Source: Dicyema japonicum (taxonomy: Eukaryota > Dicyemida > Rhombozoa > Dicyemidae). Taken from it: 64,000 bases of DNA. Positions 44,450-56,086 of the stretch are shown in pieces (the first letter of the stretch is position 1; each line of letters begins with the position of its first letter). The translations under genes were made by a program, and so were the position numbers. The notes beneath the pieces are model-generated. The model ran no database searches and was not told where the DNA came from. It worked only from the letters and a program-made list of their open reading frames with translations. The DNA lies in contig RDEW01000002.1 of assembly GCA_011109175.1 (NCBI GenBank), positions 2,148,997 to 2,212,996 on the forward strand, written 5' to 3'.

Positions 44450-45572
44450 GTTGTTAATTATTATATATGCTATCGGGGGACCTATCTGTCATAGAGGTAT
44501 ACAGTTCTGTCAATTCCCATACAATACCAAATATATGAAAGAACTCATTGATTACTCCAATTCTCAAGCATGGAAATCAAAAGACATTCCATCCTCTTAT
44601 CGCCCTGTCTCCATAAATTACGCCTTGTCAAAAGTGTTAGAGAAGCTTGTACTAATGTTAATCTCCCCTGTTCTACAATTCCCTGATTTTCAATATGGAT
44701 TCAGAGCGGGTCGTTCTACAACGACGCATTTGGGATCTGTCTCCCAATTCATCACAGAGGATTAATCAGGAAGACGCACTTACGAACGGCTCTGGGTCTA
44801 ATTTTACACCCGAACATCATGCTTTGGCTGGAAAATTTCGTAAATAGCTGACGTGGAAGATTCTGATTATCGCTGCAAGAGACAAATCTCCTTCCAGGAC
44901 TGTGACGGTGGTTCAGCCACACCTCAACCAGGTGTGTGAGTGGCTATCCATTAATTTACTGTCTATGTCTGCATCTAAGTCTCAGTTCACCATATTTACT
45001 ACGGACAGAAGACTTGAAGGTGGACTTGAGATATTCCTCGGAAACATTCCCATTCCTTATACGCGAATTCAGAAGATCCTTAGAGTGACATTCGACTCTC
45101 TTATGACTTCTCCAGTCATACGAAGAAAGTTTAACAAAAGGTCTTCGAAAATAGAACGTCTTAAAAGCCATCATAAGAAGAGCCCCTCTCACCTACTGCT
45201 TGTATCAGTGAGTTATTGTGACGTCGATTGAATATGCCTGTTCTGCTTGGAAATTTGCTATTCCCTCTACGAGGGTCGAGCGTATGAACTCTCTCAGACG
45301 GAAGATCATGCGGCATATGCATTTAGACTCCACATCCATCCCCAGTCTCCTTTCAGAGGAGGCGATGGTGAGAAATGGGCAGAGCTTCTTACGTATGTGC
45401 AAGGAGCTAGGAAACCCATTCAGAGAGAGCGGTTCATGAGGAGGAATTCAGATTAAAAAGTGCACTCCAATAGAATTCCTCTACAGACATAAAAGAAGAC
45501 ACTTCAGGAACGCTGAGCTCACTGGCGGAGCATCAGAGATTTCGAGAAATGCTAGAGGCTGGGATCACTTAA
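44450..45572 (+). mobile_element. LINE reverse-transcriptase copy with 3' end, frameshifted
   Basis: Plus-strand motifs in order: IPSSYRPVSINYALSKVLEK, FPDFQYGFRAGRSTTTHL (motifs 1-2 of the reverse transcriptase), VCEWLSINLLSMSASKSQF (after the catalytic site), KILRVTFDSL, IEYACSAWKFAIPS, and a C-terminal end LAEHQRFREMLEAGIT with stop at 45570. The catalytic YADD segment is deleted: the distance between GRSTTTHL and CEWLS is only about 230 bp. The C-terminus places it with the copies at 14.2 and 61.7 kb. Confidence 0.8.
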
Positions 45573-46327
45573 TTTAGCGAGGAAAAGTGGAAGTACAGTC
45601 TTTTCGCAAAGAATTATTGATAATGCATCAAATTCCATGCTATTGTGATTACATTGGTTGATAGGGTTACTAAGTATGACGGGGAAAACTTGGGACAGTT
45701 GGTGGTGGATAGAACTATCCCACTTAAAGCAATCAATTGTGTTCAGAAAAACACTCGAAAATGAGTCTCTGGGTCTTTTTGGCCTAATTGACCTATCCCA
45801 TTAGTAAACCTCAAATGGCTAGTCAATTAGTCAGAAAGTGGTGGCGCCCCCTTATTTCATGGAATTGTCTTCTCAAGAAAAATTCTCGTCCGCCTTATGG
45901 ACGAAATAACAAAAACAGGAGACATCTGATAAACTATGTTCATGAACAAAGGAACCGTAAGATAAATCAACCCAATAGGTCCGAATCACTACTCTCCCAA
46001 ATTTTGGGACTGGGCTGCTAGACCATTAATTACCCAATCATTGATTAAGCCACAAGGAATGCAACATTCATTAACAACGGAAATTTTATAAAATAACTGA
46101 AATTTAATCGAAATGATATATTCTCAAAAAATTCGATAAATGTGGTTTTATGGAATTGATTTTTTTGATAAAATAATACCACCAAACCAGCCTCGGGCAA
46201 TGCAAGCTTCAACCACTCGGTGTCATATCAACCCACTCAATATCATGGTCAAGACAGGGAAGCTTAGAATGACTTAAAATCAATATTTCAGAAATTGTTA
46301 ATTTGTTAGATTTAATTAGTCTGGAAC
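45573..46327. other. AT-rich spacer downstream of the transporter gene
   Basis: Contains a 78-codon plus-strand open frame (45788-46021) without family features. Otherwise nothing is seen. Confidence 0.5.
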
Positions 46328-47927
46328 TTAGGACTTGCTGAATACGGTGTTCCAGTTGGACAAGGCTATGGAGTTTTCGTTGTAAGTCTTGTTTTTGGTC
46401 TCGGGGATGTAAAAGAACAGGAATATGAATCCAAAGAAACAGATTCCCGCGAAAACGAGCAGAATATAGTTTTTGGCGGCAGGCTAAGATATTTAGTCAG
46501 ATTACATTTTCGACGGCTGGCTTGAAGACCCAGAAGGCAAAGAAGTTCGCCACGTTGGCTATCAGGACTCCTCCTGCAGCAGCCTTGGACCTCACGTCCT
46601 GTCTGAAATACTCCACCATCAAGGCTTGGGGGACTATTCCAAATGAAATTGCAAAGAAGATGATGAAAAGGTAAACAGCAAGCACAGAGAGAATGGACAC
46701 AGAGTACACCAGGGAGATGACTTCCAGTATAAGAGTGACGATTATTCCCAAGAGAGGCCAGATTAGGAGAGGACGTCTCCCAAGGATATCAACAAAGGGG
46801 ATCTGTGGTCTCATAAATTAGCTTACAGCAATGATTGTCGCCACACAGTTGACTATCCCGGTTCCCATGGATGCGTAGGGAATTTTGTCCTCAGGGATCT
46901 TGGCGCTTGCATAAATGTTACGAGAAAAGGTGAAGATCTGAAATATGCCACAAGATCAGTATACCACGTTGATCCCACTGAACTGACAGACAAAAGAAGC
47001 TGATAAACATAATTGCCAAGGGTTTGCTAAGACTCTTCTGCTGGAAGAGTTCTTTCCACGTGAGATTTGAAACCGCAATATTTGAGGATTCGACGATCAT
47101 CTCCTTGATTTCTTCCTCAACAGCCTCATCTGAGGTTCTTAACTTTTTCAAGTCTAAGATAAAGATAGGAGGCACACTTTCTCGGGCTTTTTCTTCGTCA
47201 TTCTTGGTCAAAAGCAGGTATCGTGGACTCTCGGGGAAAAAAATGAAGACAGCACAGAAAACAATGGCAACGATTCCCGGGATAAGCCAAGTAATGTGCC
47301 AAAGGGTTGGGTTTCCGAAGATTTGCCTCAAAGTGAGGAGTTCGGAGAGGAAAATCCCAAAGGTGATGGAAAACTGGTGGACTGCAATGACGCCTCCTCT
47401 TATTTCCTTGGGGGATATTTCGCTCACGTACATACTTACTATTGGTACCAGAATCCCTGGGAGTTATATGAGTAATACAAACCCACACTAAGTCCTGCAA
47501 TGAAACGGGAGATGAATAATACTTCAAAAGAGTTTATAGCTCGACAGATTCCTCCCAAAATGGCTGCTACGATCACGAAGGAGCTGTTGAATATGAGCCC
47601 CATCTTCCTTCCAAAATATTCTGCGATGTATGGGGATGAAAATGCTCCAATGGTGGCTCCAACCAGGTAAATACTAGCCACTCCAGACCAGATCAGTCCC
47701 CACTCAGCGTTGAAATCGGTGTAGAACTTATTATATCGAGTCGCCAGGATCTTTCTAGTGAAGATTTTGGCTTCCTAAAGTCACCAATTTCCAAATACGG
47801 CTTCAATGCCGTCGAGCATTCCATTCCCATATCCATACACGAGTGATGTCCCCGCGACTGAAATAAACACAGCTAGAAAATAAGTAGTTGTGAGTTTCTT
47901 AAACGCATCCGATCTTGTTTGTCCCAT
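46328..47927 (-). CDS. Sugar transporter of the GLUT/SLC2 major facilitator family
   Basis: Twelve-helix hexose facilitator. It starts MGQTRSDAFKKLTTTYFLAV, with TM1 ending in SLVYGYGNGMLDG. Helix 2 and the following loop read GAFSSPYIAEYFGRKMG, the G-R-(K/R) loop of the family. Next come ISRFIAGLSVGLYY and YVSEISPKEIRGGVIAVHQF (the PxxxRG motif after TM4), then FFPESPRYLL (PESPR) at the start of the central loop. The second half shows DILGRRPLLIWPLLGI and, near the end, FYIPETKNKTY (PETK), the usual C-terminal signature. The stop is at 46328. Between TM4 and the loop, helix-breaking residues and short introns are normal for this genome. The sugar specificity cannot be told from the sequence. 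Confidence 0.9.
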
Positions 47928-48558
47928 TAAACGGTTGGATAGGCTAATGTTTTTATAGCAAATTCACAACCACAGTTTAATTACTTCAATTCAGATAAAA
48001 TATTTGAAATGTACACCACACCTGCCAATTAAGAAGCCACAAGTCACATTCCTAACTGGAAATTATTTAATGTCCCAATATGGATGGTAGGGTTACTAAG
48101 TACGGGGAAACTCAAAAAGTTGGTGTTGGATAGTTCATCGAGTGGCTCAGTGTAACGAGTACCGGGAAATGACCTTATTGCCCCTAGTTCTAATCTCGCT
48201 GCTGTAAATTCCGGCTGAAGGTTCCACGCATTTACGATCCTTTGGCTTGACGTGTGACGCCATCATCGATGAACTTCTCACAGCGGAACTAGGTAGTCTA
48301 AAAAAAGTCACACTTAACAAAAAGAAAAAAACAATTAAAGATCATTTCTTGATTATCCCCCATCGATTAGTTATAATAACTTTTTTACTTAAATAAAGCG
48401 TGTGTCCTGCCTGGGGGAGGATTTCGTAAAGTGCAGTATTATTGTCTCGGCAATCACCGAACAAATACCTGGTGTCCCTAACCCCAAAACAGAGTACTTC
48501 TCACACGTAATAATATGATGCAAATAAAACCCACAAGGAAAACACAAATATTAAAAAT
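47928..48558. other. Spacer between transporter and HELQ
   Basis: No feature recognised. It holds the transporter promoter and the HELQ 3' flank. Confidence 0.5.
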
Positions 48559-51313
48559 TTAACAATCAGGTTTAGAAATGATCTGCTTAGCCTCCAACAT
48601 TAGCTGCTCAGCCTGGTCAGATATGGATTGCTACAGTCACACCAAGCCAAACCATGGCAGCTTTAATAATCTTCCAGGCCACTCCCAGGGATAAATTTGC
48701 CACTCTGTCTGTCAGCTCCTTGGGATTACTGTAGGCGATCATCTGCAGTGTTTTGTATCCCGCCTTATGAAGCTGTTTGGCTCTTATCTGACCCACAAAG
48801 GGGAGACCCAACAGAGGGACTAGATCACTGTGTATGGAGTGGTTCAAACGGGCCACAAAAGCGGGGAGAATCATTTTATAAGCCCAAAATTCATCCAATT
48901 CCTCAATAATCAACAATAAGAAAAAAACCTCCACAAAATGAATCAAATTGGCAGCAAACGAACCGGCAGAGTTGACCAAATTCTGCACAAACCCCCGATT
49001 GACCTAATAATCAGTGAGAAGACAACCTGATACAAATCTGCCACATCAATGATGGACTTATTGCTACACAGTGAATTCAGCATGAGTGACAGGTAAAACC
49101 TGACAACCAGCTCGGTCTCCACTTTCTACAACTCAAACAAATCGATAACCTCACTCACTTTGCTATTTCCCGCAGAAAGAGTAACACACTCCTCAGAAAT
49201 TCCCATTCTGTTCATCACCAGTAATTCCCCCTTATCGAGGATGTTCACCTGTCTCATCATCACACGAAAATCAGGTTTGATTTGATCCGTCAGGTCGTAG
49301 GGAGTAATTAGAGTCAGTAGATGGAACTGAGTATTGAGTACTAAGCCCGAAGATAGTCCAAACTGGAGATCTCTGTACAGATTTTTGCAGTTTCTAATAT
49401 CGACGGACCCTAAAATATCAGAACTTCCTACCTTTGCAAGAGCCCCGTCGAGTGGGTCACTTTCAAGGTCCCTTCCTCACTAACTTCAACGAGACCCCCC
49501 TCCTCCAGAGAATTAACAGATTCAGTAAAGGACTTTAAAACGTCATCATTGAACTGTCGAAAGGCCAATGTTTGCTGAGCAAAGTGAACCAGAGAAGACA
49601 GAGAGTCCACCAGCTAATATAAGTTACCATGGCAACCCCAAAGCAAATGACTGAGAGTATTAAATTGCAGATAAATCGTCTATCAGCAATGAGGGAGCTA
49701 CAGCAGCACATATTATCGTCAGAACAGGTCCCCAGTCATCAAAGCCAAGGCCTGTGGTTATTACAACGATTACAATATCTCTCTGTGACTCCTGAATAAT
49801 CAATAACTCTCCCCCACGTCGTCTAGTCCCGCTCTACCGGCCCGCCCACTCATTTGTCTGTACTGAGCTGGAGACATTGGGTCAATCCCCACAAACGGAG
49901 ACCGGATGATAACTCTACATACAAGTAACCAATACCTCTGAGCAGGAAGATTAACCCCAGCAGCTAACGTGGAGGTGCAGCAAAGTACAAGTATCACCTT
50001 GCTATTAAACCCATCCTCCAGAAGTTTTCTATCCTCATTGGTAAGCCCCCCGTGATGGTAGGCAACCCCATATACGATGGTTTGTCGCAAAATACTACAC
50101 ATATTACCCCCTGATTCGTTCTCCAAGTCCGACAGGAGACGAGTTTTCCCGCCAACCTTTAACCTCTTGAAATTCCTATGGTCATTATTTGAATCACTTT
50201 GGCATTAGTTTGCATAACATGAGGGCAATGTTCTCACAATTCTTACGGGACGGGCAAAAAATGAGACAGGACTTCTTAGGAACCACCTCCGAGACTAATC
50301 CGGCGAGGTGGTCGCAGTCAAGCTCAATCATTTCCCTAGTATACTATTATAAAGGTAAAAAATTCACAGGATAGTCCACGGTTCTGCTCAGTTCAAACGT
50401 CTGGTCATGTTTTACGCCGTAAATTGACTTTTCTAGCTTGAGGAACTGTTTGAGGACAACCTAGAGATAAAAATGGGGGGTACTGGTCGAAAAGAGCTCG
50501 AAAAAATCTCCGCGGACAAAAAACCCTTCAGATCTTCTATTCTGGCCAGAGTAGAACTCATTCCGATAACTTGGGGACCTGCCTTCGAGGACATTATCTT
50601 GGTAATCAATCCTTCCAAGAGAGCAGCTCTAACGCCTCCCCCGCCGATCATATGAAGCTTTAATAAAATCAAATTCTACCTCATCCACAATGACCAACCC
50701 CAATTCGTGGGACCTACTGGTCTCCAGAAGAGAGTCAAAAAGAGAGTTTGCCTTCTCGATAGTGCATATATACACCGACCTTCTGGTTCTCCGAGCAGGC
50801 GGGATCTGACCTCTTCCACCAGCATATTCTTCGACTCGAAAGTCAAACTCGACGGAAAACTCTGTGAGGGAGTCAACTTTCTCCTTCACAATGGCCACAA
50901 AGGGAAGAACGATGATTACGTTCTTTTGCTGGCACAAAATTTGTCTAAGGGCGCAGAGTTCAGCAATCACAGTTTTTCCACCACTGGTTGGAAGGGAGAG
51001 GATTATATTCCCACCCTTTCTGACTGAATCAAGGGATAGCACTTCCTTCTGCCAGTCTTCAATTAGAATACTAGTAACCATAGAGAGAGGGGATATTCCT
51101 CCTTACTCGTAAAATTTCAGCTACACGAGATGGTAGTCCATAGAATCCCCCAATTGCTGATTGGGAGGTAATTTCGTCAACATGGGAAGCCAATATTTGG
51201 TTTTGGTTGTTTTGAATGTGATCCGTTTGTGGTCTAAAGCGTTCTATGGACTTTCTGTTTGCTATAAGCCTTTCTACATTTTCAATATCTCGTAACGGTT
51301 TTGATCCCTCCAT
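48559..51313 (-). CDS. HELQ: HELQ, Ski2-like superfamily-2 DNA helicase
   Basis: HELQ (Hel308) unwinds lagging-strand forks and helps interstrand-crosslink and double-strand-break repair in the nucleus. It starts [16 protein letters not shown], a short N-terminus against about 300 extra residues in vertebrates, then [14 protein letters not shown]. Helicase motifs follow: [10 protein letters not shown] (Walker A, about 50.98 kb), [20 protein letters not shown] (formed across a 22-nt intron at about 50.67 kb), [46 protein letters not shown] and [13 protein letters not shown]. The C-terminal winged-helix and helix-hairpin part includes [21 protein letters not shown] 22-nt intron near the end gives a tail [18 protein letters not shown], stopping at 48559. 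Motifs are intact. The intron between exon 1 and Walker A is not precisely resolved. Confidence 0.93.
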
Positions 51314-52150
51314 TTCACATTAATGATTTAATAATTATTTATTATTTTAGATTTTAAATAATAATTAAAATAATTTATTTAAACATTCATTAACTGAACT
51401 GAGTACGAGATATCTTAAGTCACGTGTGCAATTTGTTAGTTCTATCATAATGCGTTGTTCGGCTCCTCCAAATTATCCTAGAAAGGAACTACGATGTTCC
51501 CTCTCCAGTTTTTCTCCGAAAACTTCCGAATAGAGAGATTTTTATTGATCTTAGGAATTCAAAAAATTATTTGTTGTAAAATCCAATAATAATTATCGAG
51601 TTTCTAACCAAATGGAGAGAACTGCACTGATTTAATGAAGTTCTTTTTCTCGACAGGTTCTTTTACTGAGTAAATCACACGTGCTTCCTCGCTCCAACTT
51701 GGCGCCATGCCCTTCATGGACGCTAACATTATTTTGGTGTCACGAAGATCATTGTTATTCGATATGGAATCACTATTAAAAAATAAATACTGTGGACGGA
51801 CACATGTGGAGAGGTGAACCAACAGTTATATACACTCTCAGTCTTTTCGAGGTTATTTTACTAGACTTACTATTTGACAGTACCTCTCAATTCTTTAATT
51901 GACTTCGTGGCTGTGTTCCTGTTCCGTCTTCATTTTTCCGTTACGTCAGATCAATCTGACTTGGTTGTTATTTTTCTTTTATTCGTAGGGTTTCTTTACT
52001 TGGGGGACCGGGGTAAGTAAAATTCTTAAATGACAATCCTTAAAACCAGATTTCTTAATACACGCCTACCAAACAGGCACATTAATTCTTAATGACATCT
52101 GTCCGTGTGGAGAGACTGGGATATCGGGGACTCAAGCATAAAAGGAGGAT
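51314..52150. other. Spacer upstream of HELQ; weak minus-strand frame at 51604-51822
   Basis: AT-rich at its left end. The minus-strand frame (MVHLSTCVRPQYLFFNSD to KNFIKSVQFSPFG) has an even composition and no stop but no family I know. Too short to call a gene with confidence. Confidence 0.3.
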
Positions 52151-52154
52151 ACTA

Positions 52155-52440
52155 CGAGAAGTATACTCTGTTTTTACCTTGGACGATGTTAAAAAAATTA
52201 AAGTTATTTCCAAAGACCAAGGGTAACCAAACTAACTCCTCGATCCTAACTCGTTCCAGCATTTCAGAACTTGTCACCAGGTAACGACGTTGTCCCCGGG
52301 GAAGAATTGTTGGATCCTCTTGATACCGGCCAGGCATTGGGCACCTCCTCAGTAAGGTGGATCCAGTGACGTTATCGGAAAGAAATGAAATACAACTATC
52401 CACGTAGCACTACATGGCGCCACGCAATAATTTTTTTTAT
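52155..52440 (-). mobile_element. SINE-like element, second subfamily
   Basis: Minus-strand copy related to 43.58-43.86 kb: GCGTGGCGCCATGTAGTGCT near the head, CCCAATGCCTGGCCGGTATC, then TTTGGTTACCCTTGGTCTTT at the other end. It stands head-to-head with the plus-strand copy that follows. Confidence 0.65.
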
Positions 52441-52482
52441 ACTTGAATGGATTTTTGCTCGTTTGAGTGAGTTAAATTTCGC

Positions 52483-52766
52483 CACGTGGCGCCATGTGTT
52501 ACGTGGCTAATTGGTTGAAGTTTTCTGTTTGTTTTGTCTGTTTTTCCTATAGAGTGGCGTCATGTGATCCTCATCTCTCATGTGGCGCCCAGTACCAGGC
52601 TGGAACGAAAAAGGATCATTTGCTTTCCCCTACTTTACTGGAGGGGTTTCAAAAACAGCAAGTTCCGGATGGACTCTGTTTCTGTAGGAGTGGAAACTGG
52701 ATACACTCAACTAGTGGTTTACTTTTAACTTTTTTCCCGGTGTATCCGCTGTTAATAAATTAAAAT
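52483..52766 (+). mobile_element. SINE-like element, plus-strand copy
   Basis: Head CACGTGGCGCCATGTGTTAC, then GTGGCGCCCAGTACCAGGCT, GGAACGAAAAAGGATCATTT, ACTGGAGGGGTTTC and GGATGGACTCTGTTTCTGTA. The 3' end is GGTGTATCCGCTGTTAATAA. It matches the 22.37-kb and 44.1-kb copies in reverse orientation. Confidence 0.8.
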
Positions 52767-52979
52767 TATTGTGGTGTATTGAAAAAATGTTCAATTCTAA
52801 TGACAAATTCCTATTTCAAGTTTATCTGTACTAGTAAAACTCATGGAATCCCGGGCAATATCTAAAATTTATTCTTTCAAATCATTAATTTGTTAGAGGG
52901 TTCTTTTTATCGTTTCATTTTCTCTTGGTTCACCATTATAATTCATCATATATTTCTTCATGTAATAATTCCTCTATAG

Positions 52980-53596
52980 CAGGAGTTCACAACCTTTTTA
53001 GAGCTCGCACTCTAAATATTTTTCATAAACTCTCGCACCCCAAGAACATTTTCAATTTATATTATTATTTTTATTTAACCAGAGGTTTCCATAAAAAAAT
53101 TTAACAATCAAACTGGCTAAGAACAGAAGAGCTTGGAGCAAGCTAACTCTTTCTTATATTTTTTGCTACACATGCGGAGCTCGTGAAAGTGCTAATAATA
53201 ACAATAAAACACAATAAACTTTAAATTAACAAAAATAAAAAGAACAAAAGTAAACAATGGCTTTTTTCTTGTTTATTTTTAATGATTTTGTGGAATCTTG
53301 GGATTTTGTTGCTAATCACAATACCAAGTCATTTTCTCAATTCAGGCGATTTCTATATTTATTTTAACTGCCAAAAGAGAGCTGAATCCTGATTCAAACA
53401 AGTAGTCATTGCAAATGGAAGAATAAGTTCATATAAATCCGTTCAAGATAATCGAGGATACATTTTCACTACTGAACTCCAAAGCTCCTCCAATGTACAA
53501 TTGTGGAATTCTATTTGAAGTGCAAAAAAATTAACTATAAATTTTTAAAATCTCGTATTCCCTGGAGGTGTAAGCAGCACCGGTTGGGAACCCCTG
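52980..53596. mobile_element. Non-autonomous hAT-type DNA transposon (617 bp) with 8-bp target duplication
   Basis: The left end is CAGGAGTTCACAACC. The right end, reverse-complemented, is CAGGGGTTCCCAACC, matching at 13 of 15 positions. The flanks CTCTATAG at 52972-52979 and CTCTATAG at 53597-53604 are identical 8-bp duplications, the length typical of hAT transposition. The CAGG(G/A)GTTC(C/A)CAACC terminus is characteristic of hAT elements. The interior is AT-rich without a transposase, so it depends on an enzyme supplied elsewhere. The hAT BED-finger remnant at 17.05 kb shows that transposases of this superfamily have been in the genome. Confidence 0.9.
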
Positions 53597-53604
53597 CTCT
53601 ATAG

Positions 53605-53929
53605 TTTCTGATACCTTTTCATCGCTTTGACAGAAGAAAACGAATGTGCCCACCATGTGGTGAATTATCAAAAAAAACATTGGGGGGTGGTAGTAAGCGA
53701 TCCACGAGGTAGTTCATACCTACAACCATAAAGTCGCAAAATCTCTATTAACCCCCGGAACCACAAAAAAAGATAAGAACTATAGTCTAATGAAGTAACC
53801 CCAGTGTCAACGCCTCACTTCCCCCACGGTTTTCAGCGAAACCCTAATATCCATAAAGGGAGGTTGCGTAAGGATGACAGTCAAACGACCATAAAGGTGG
53901 ACAATACAATCAAAATAAATAAAAATAAT
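53605..53929. other. 3' flank of the deubiquitinase gene
   Basis: No feature recognised; AT-rich near 53910-53930. Confidence 0.5.
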
Positions 53930-55041
53930 TTAGAAACGGGAGTAATACAACAAATAGGGAGTTCCTAGATCATGGGCATAAATATCCACCCCTTCTCTCA
54001 CCGAATTATCACTACACAACATCCAACTTCCGTGACTATCAATCACCGTTATATAATGTCCATGGGAGGCGCTGAGTCCCCTGTGAAACTGAACAGCCAC
54101 CAATCGGAATCTATATCCACCCAAAACCAAATCAACTGGAAATTTCACTTTTCTCACGGATTTCACCGCCCCCCTGCTCGAAAACTGAGTCACCATCAAC
54201 TGAATTATAAGAGTATTCGACAATGAGTGAAGTGAGGACCCAAACTGGGGATTCCCTTTTCCACGTGATTTCTCATTGGAAAGAAAGTCCTCCAAAGACT
54301 GTTCCAAGTTGACAGAATTCTAAGAACTCCCCAATATACATACGGAGATAGGGAGTTGGAGAATAAACAGTTTTTGGATCTCAAAACTATTCAGGTTGTT
54401 GTACTTTGTGACTGTAAATGTAAGCTGGCAGCCGAAAATTGAAGAAATCACCGATTTTGTGATCCCCGACTTGATAATCACCCAGCCTTTACTTTCTTGA
54501 TCTTCACAGCCTTCTTTTTCGTCGCAATGGACCACCCATCGTCCTCTTCCACATGTGACCCAATGAATCCGATCAATTCGTCGTCCATTCTCTCCAGTAA
54601 TCCGTTAACAAACTCCCCCACATCCTGTTGCTCCTAATAATCCCCAAACAACGGAAACCTGAGTCTTGTAACCCAAAACAAATTCGATTATCTCGGACTT
54701 CCTGTGGCTGGTCCCCCATTCGTGGAGACACCCTTGTTTAACCGCACAGAGGGCACCAACCCTACGATGATAAGACGGAGAATACATAAACGTAATGACT
54801 GGGAGACTGGCAAAGTCATTTGGGGGGAACTGTGAAATCCCGTGAAGAAAGTCAGTGAGGAAGCCATTAGACAAAAGAGCATATAAGGACTTTGATTACA
54901 AAAATGTGAAACCGAGTTGACGTAGCACTCATTCTTAGCGTTTCTAAGAGGGGTGAATTTAAATGGGGGACAATTTGTTGGTCCAACTTTGTATGATGAA
55001 ATGTACTCGAAAATATTATAGTTACTTTTCACAGAATACAT
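53930..55041 (-). CDS. Ubiquitin-specific protease (USP10-like catalytic core)
   Basis: Cysteine protease that removes ubiquitin from substrates. The start MYSVKSNYNIFEYIS leads to the Cys box PLRNAKNECYVNSVSHF, where Cys is the nucleophile (canonical N-x-C-Y-x-N). The middle contains QDVGEFVNGLLERMDDELIG (the Q-[DE]-E-F element), then VISSIFGCQLTFTVTKYN (matching the 'GIFGGHIRSVVY' region of USP10) and FEIQKLFILQLPIS. The C-terminus has the His box RLVAVQFHRGLSASHGHYIT, WMLCSDNSVRE and TPYLLYYSRF, the USP10-like ending. At about 350 residues it is nearly only the catalytic domain; vertebrate USP10 has a long N-terminal part. A zinc-finger CxxC region is not evident. Introns of 20-30 nt are implied by frame changes but were not all placed. 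Confidence 0.85.
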
Positions 55042-55170
55042 CACTAAGTTGAGGTTTTTAAAATATTAATTTTAAATTAAAATATTTTTTTACGAATATT
55101 AATATTATCTTGAGAGTTATTCGGTTTTTCTCCCAAGCTTACAGCTTAGACATCCCCGTCACTTTATATG
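55042..55170. other. AT-rich intergenic spacer
   Basis: Short A/T-rich gap that separates the minus-strand protease from plus-strand sequence. Confidence 0.5.
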
Positions 55171-55195
55171 CGAATCCCTGAACAAAAGAAAAATA

Positions 55196-55739
55196 TGACA
55201 ACCTGTCTCTAATTATAACCTCCATCGCTTCCAGCCTCAACGACAGGGGTCGTGTGAAGCAGATCCACGGATTTTTTATACGAGAATTATCCAAGGACTC
55301 GATGATAATAAAATACTACGCCTGCCTACTCCTCCAATCGATAAATCAGAATCCTCTCTTCCAAGGGACATCTGGGTATTCAGGCTTGTTTACAATGCGG
55401 GCATCATCACTCACTTCCGATAATGTAAAAGATGTCCTCTGCTCCTTTTGAAACCTTTACGAGTTGACAGCAAATCACCTTTTGAATGCCCTAACTAGTA
55501 CGCTGTTAGTCTACCGTGCCAAAGTTGCAGCTTCCTACATAATAGCCTCTGGTCTCCTACAAGTTAGTGAAGCCCGGGTGACTCAACTAACTATACTTGC
55601 AGCTTGTCTTGCCGACGCACATATTGTTTATCCAAGGGCTCTCCAGAATATCAAACTGAACTGTGTACGAGAAGATGAAGTGATTGCCAATCTCAATTTA
55701 AAACAGAGACTTGATGGAGACTCTTTTGGCATATTTTGA
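55196..55739 (+). CDS. Unrecognised protein, two probable exons
   Basis: The plus-strand frame YDNLSLIITSIASSLNDRGR runs to KDVLCSF-stop (about 55451). A second frame, LTANHLLNALTSTLLVYRAK to LNLKQRLDGDSFGIF, ends at 55739. Both are rich in helical Leu/Ala segments, and the junction lies where a short intron would fit (donor and acceptor not fixed). The second piece reads like all-alpha repeat protein. I could not identify a family and no start codon is secure. The composition is more gene-like than that of the nearby LINE debris. Confidence 0.35.
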
Positions 55740-56086
55740 GAATTACATGGAAGCCATCGCTAGCGTGGCAATGCAGGACTTCGCATCTGAAAGACAATGA
55801 CTTTCACTAATTATGTTAAGCTGTCTTTGACACAAAGTACGGGACGGGAGAGGGCACACAAATCTTGCAAACTTTTGTAATTCAGTTTATGTAAGGGAAT
55901 GCCTGATTCGCCTCATCAATACAAGAGTAAGTAGACGGGGTAAGAAATCAGATATTTTTTCAGGTTTGTCATCTGAGTGATAAACTGGTTAGTTTCAGAT
56001 GTTCTAAAGAATACGATGTGATAGTTTTAAGGAGGAGTTTCAGGCGGGAAATATCTGCTTTTTGATATCTCGCGAAAAACTCAAAG
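55740..56086. other. Spacer before a LINE copy
   Basis: No recognised feature; may be eroded 5' LINE sequence. Confidence 0.4.

Noticed and set aside
45205..45402. Minus-strand frame inside the 45-kb LINE
   Set aside because: It is the antisense of the reverse-transcriptase C-terminal block.
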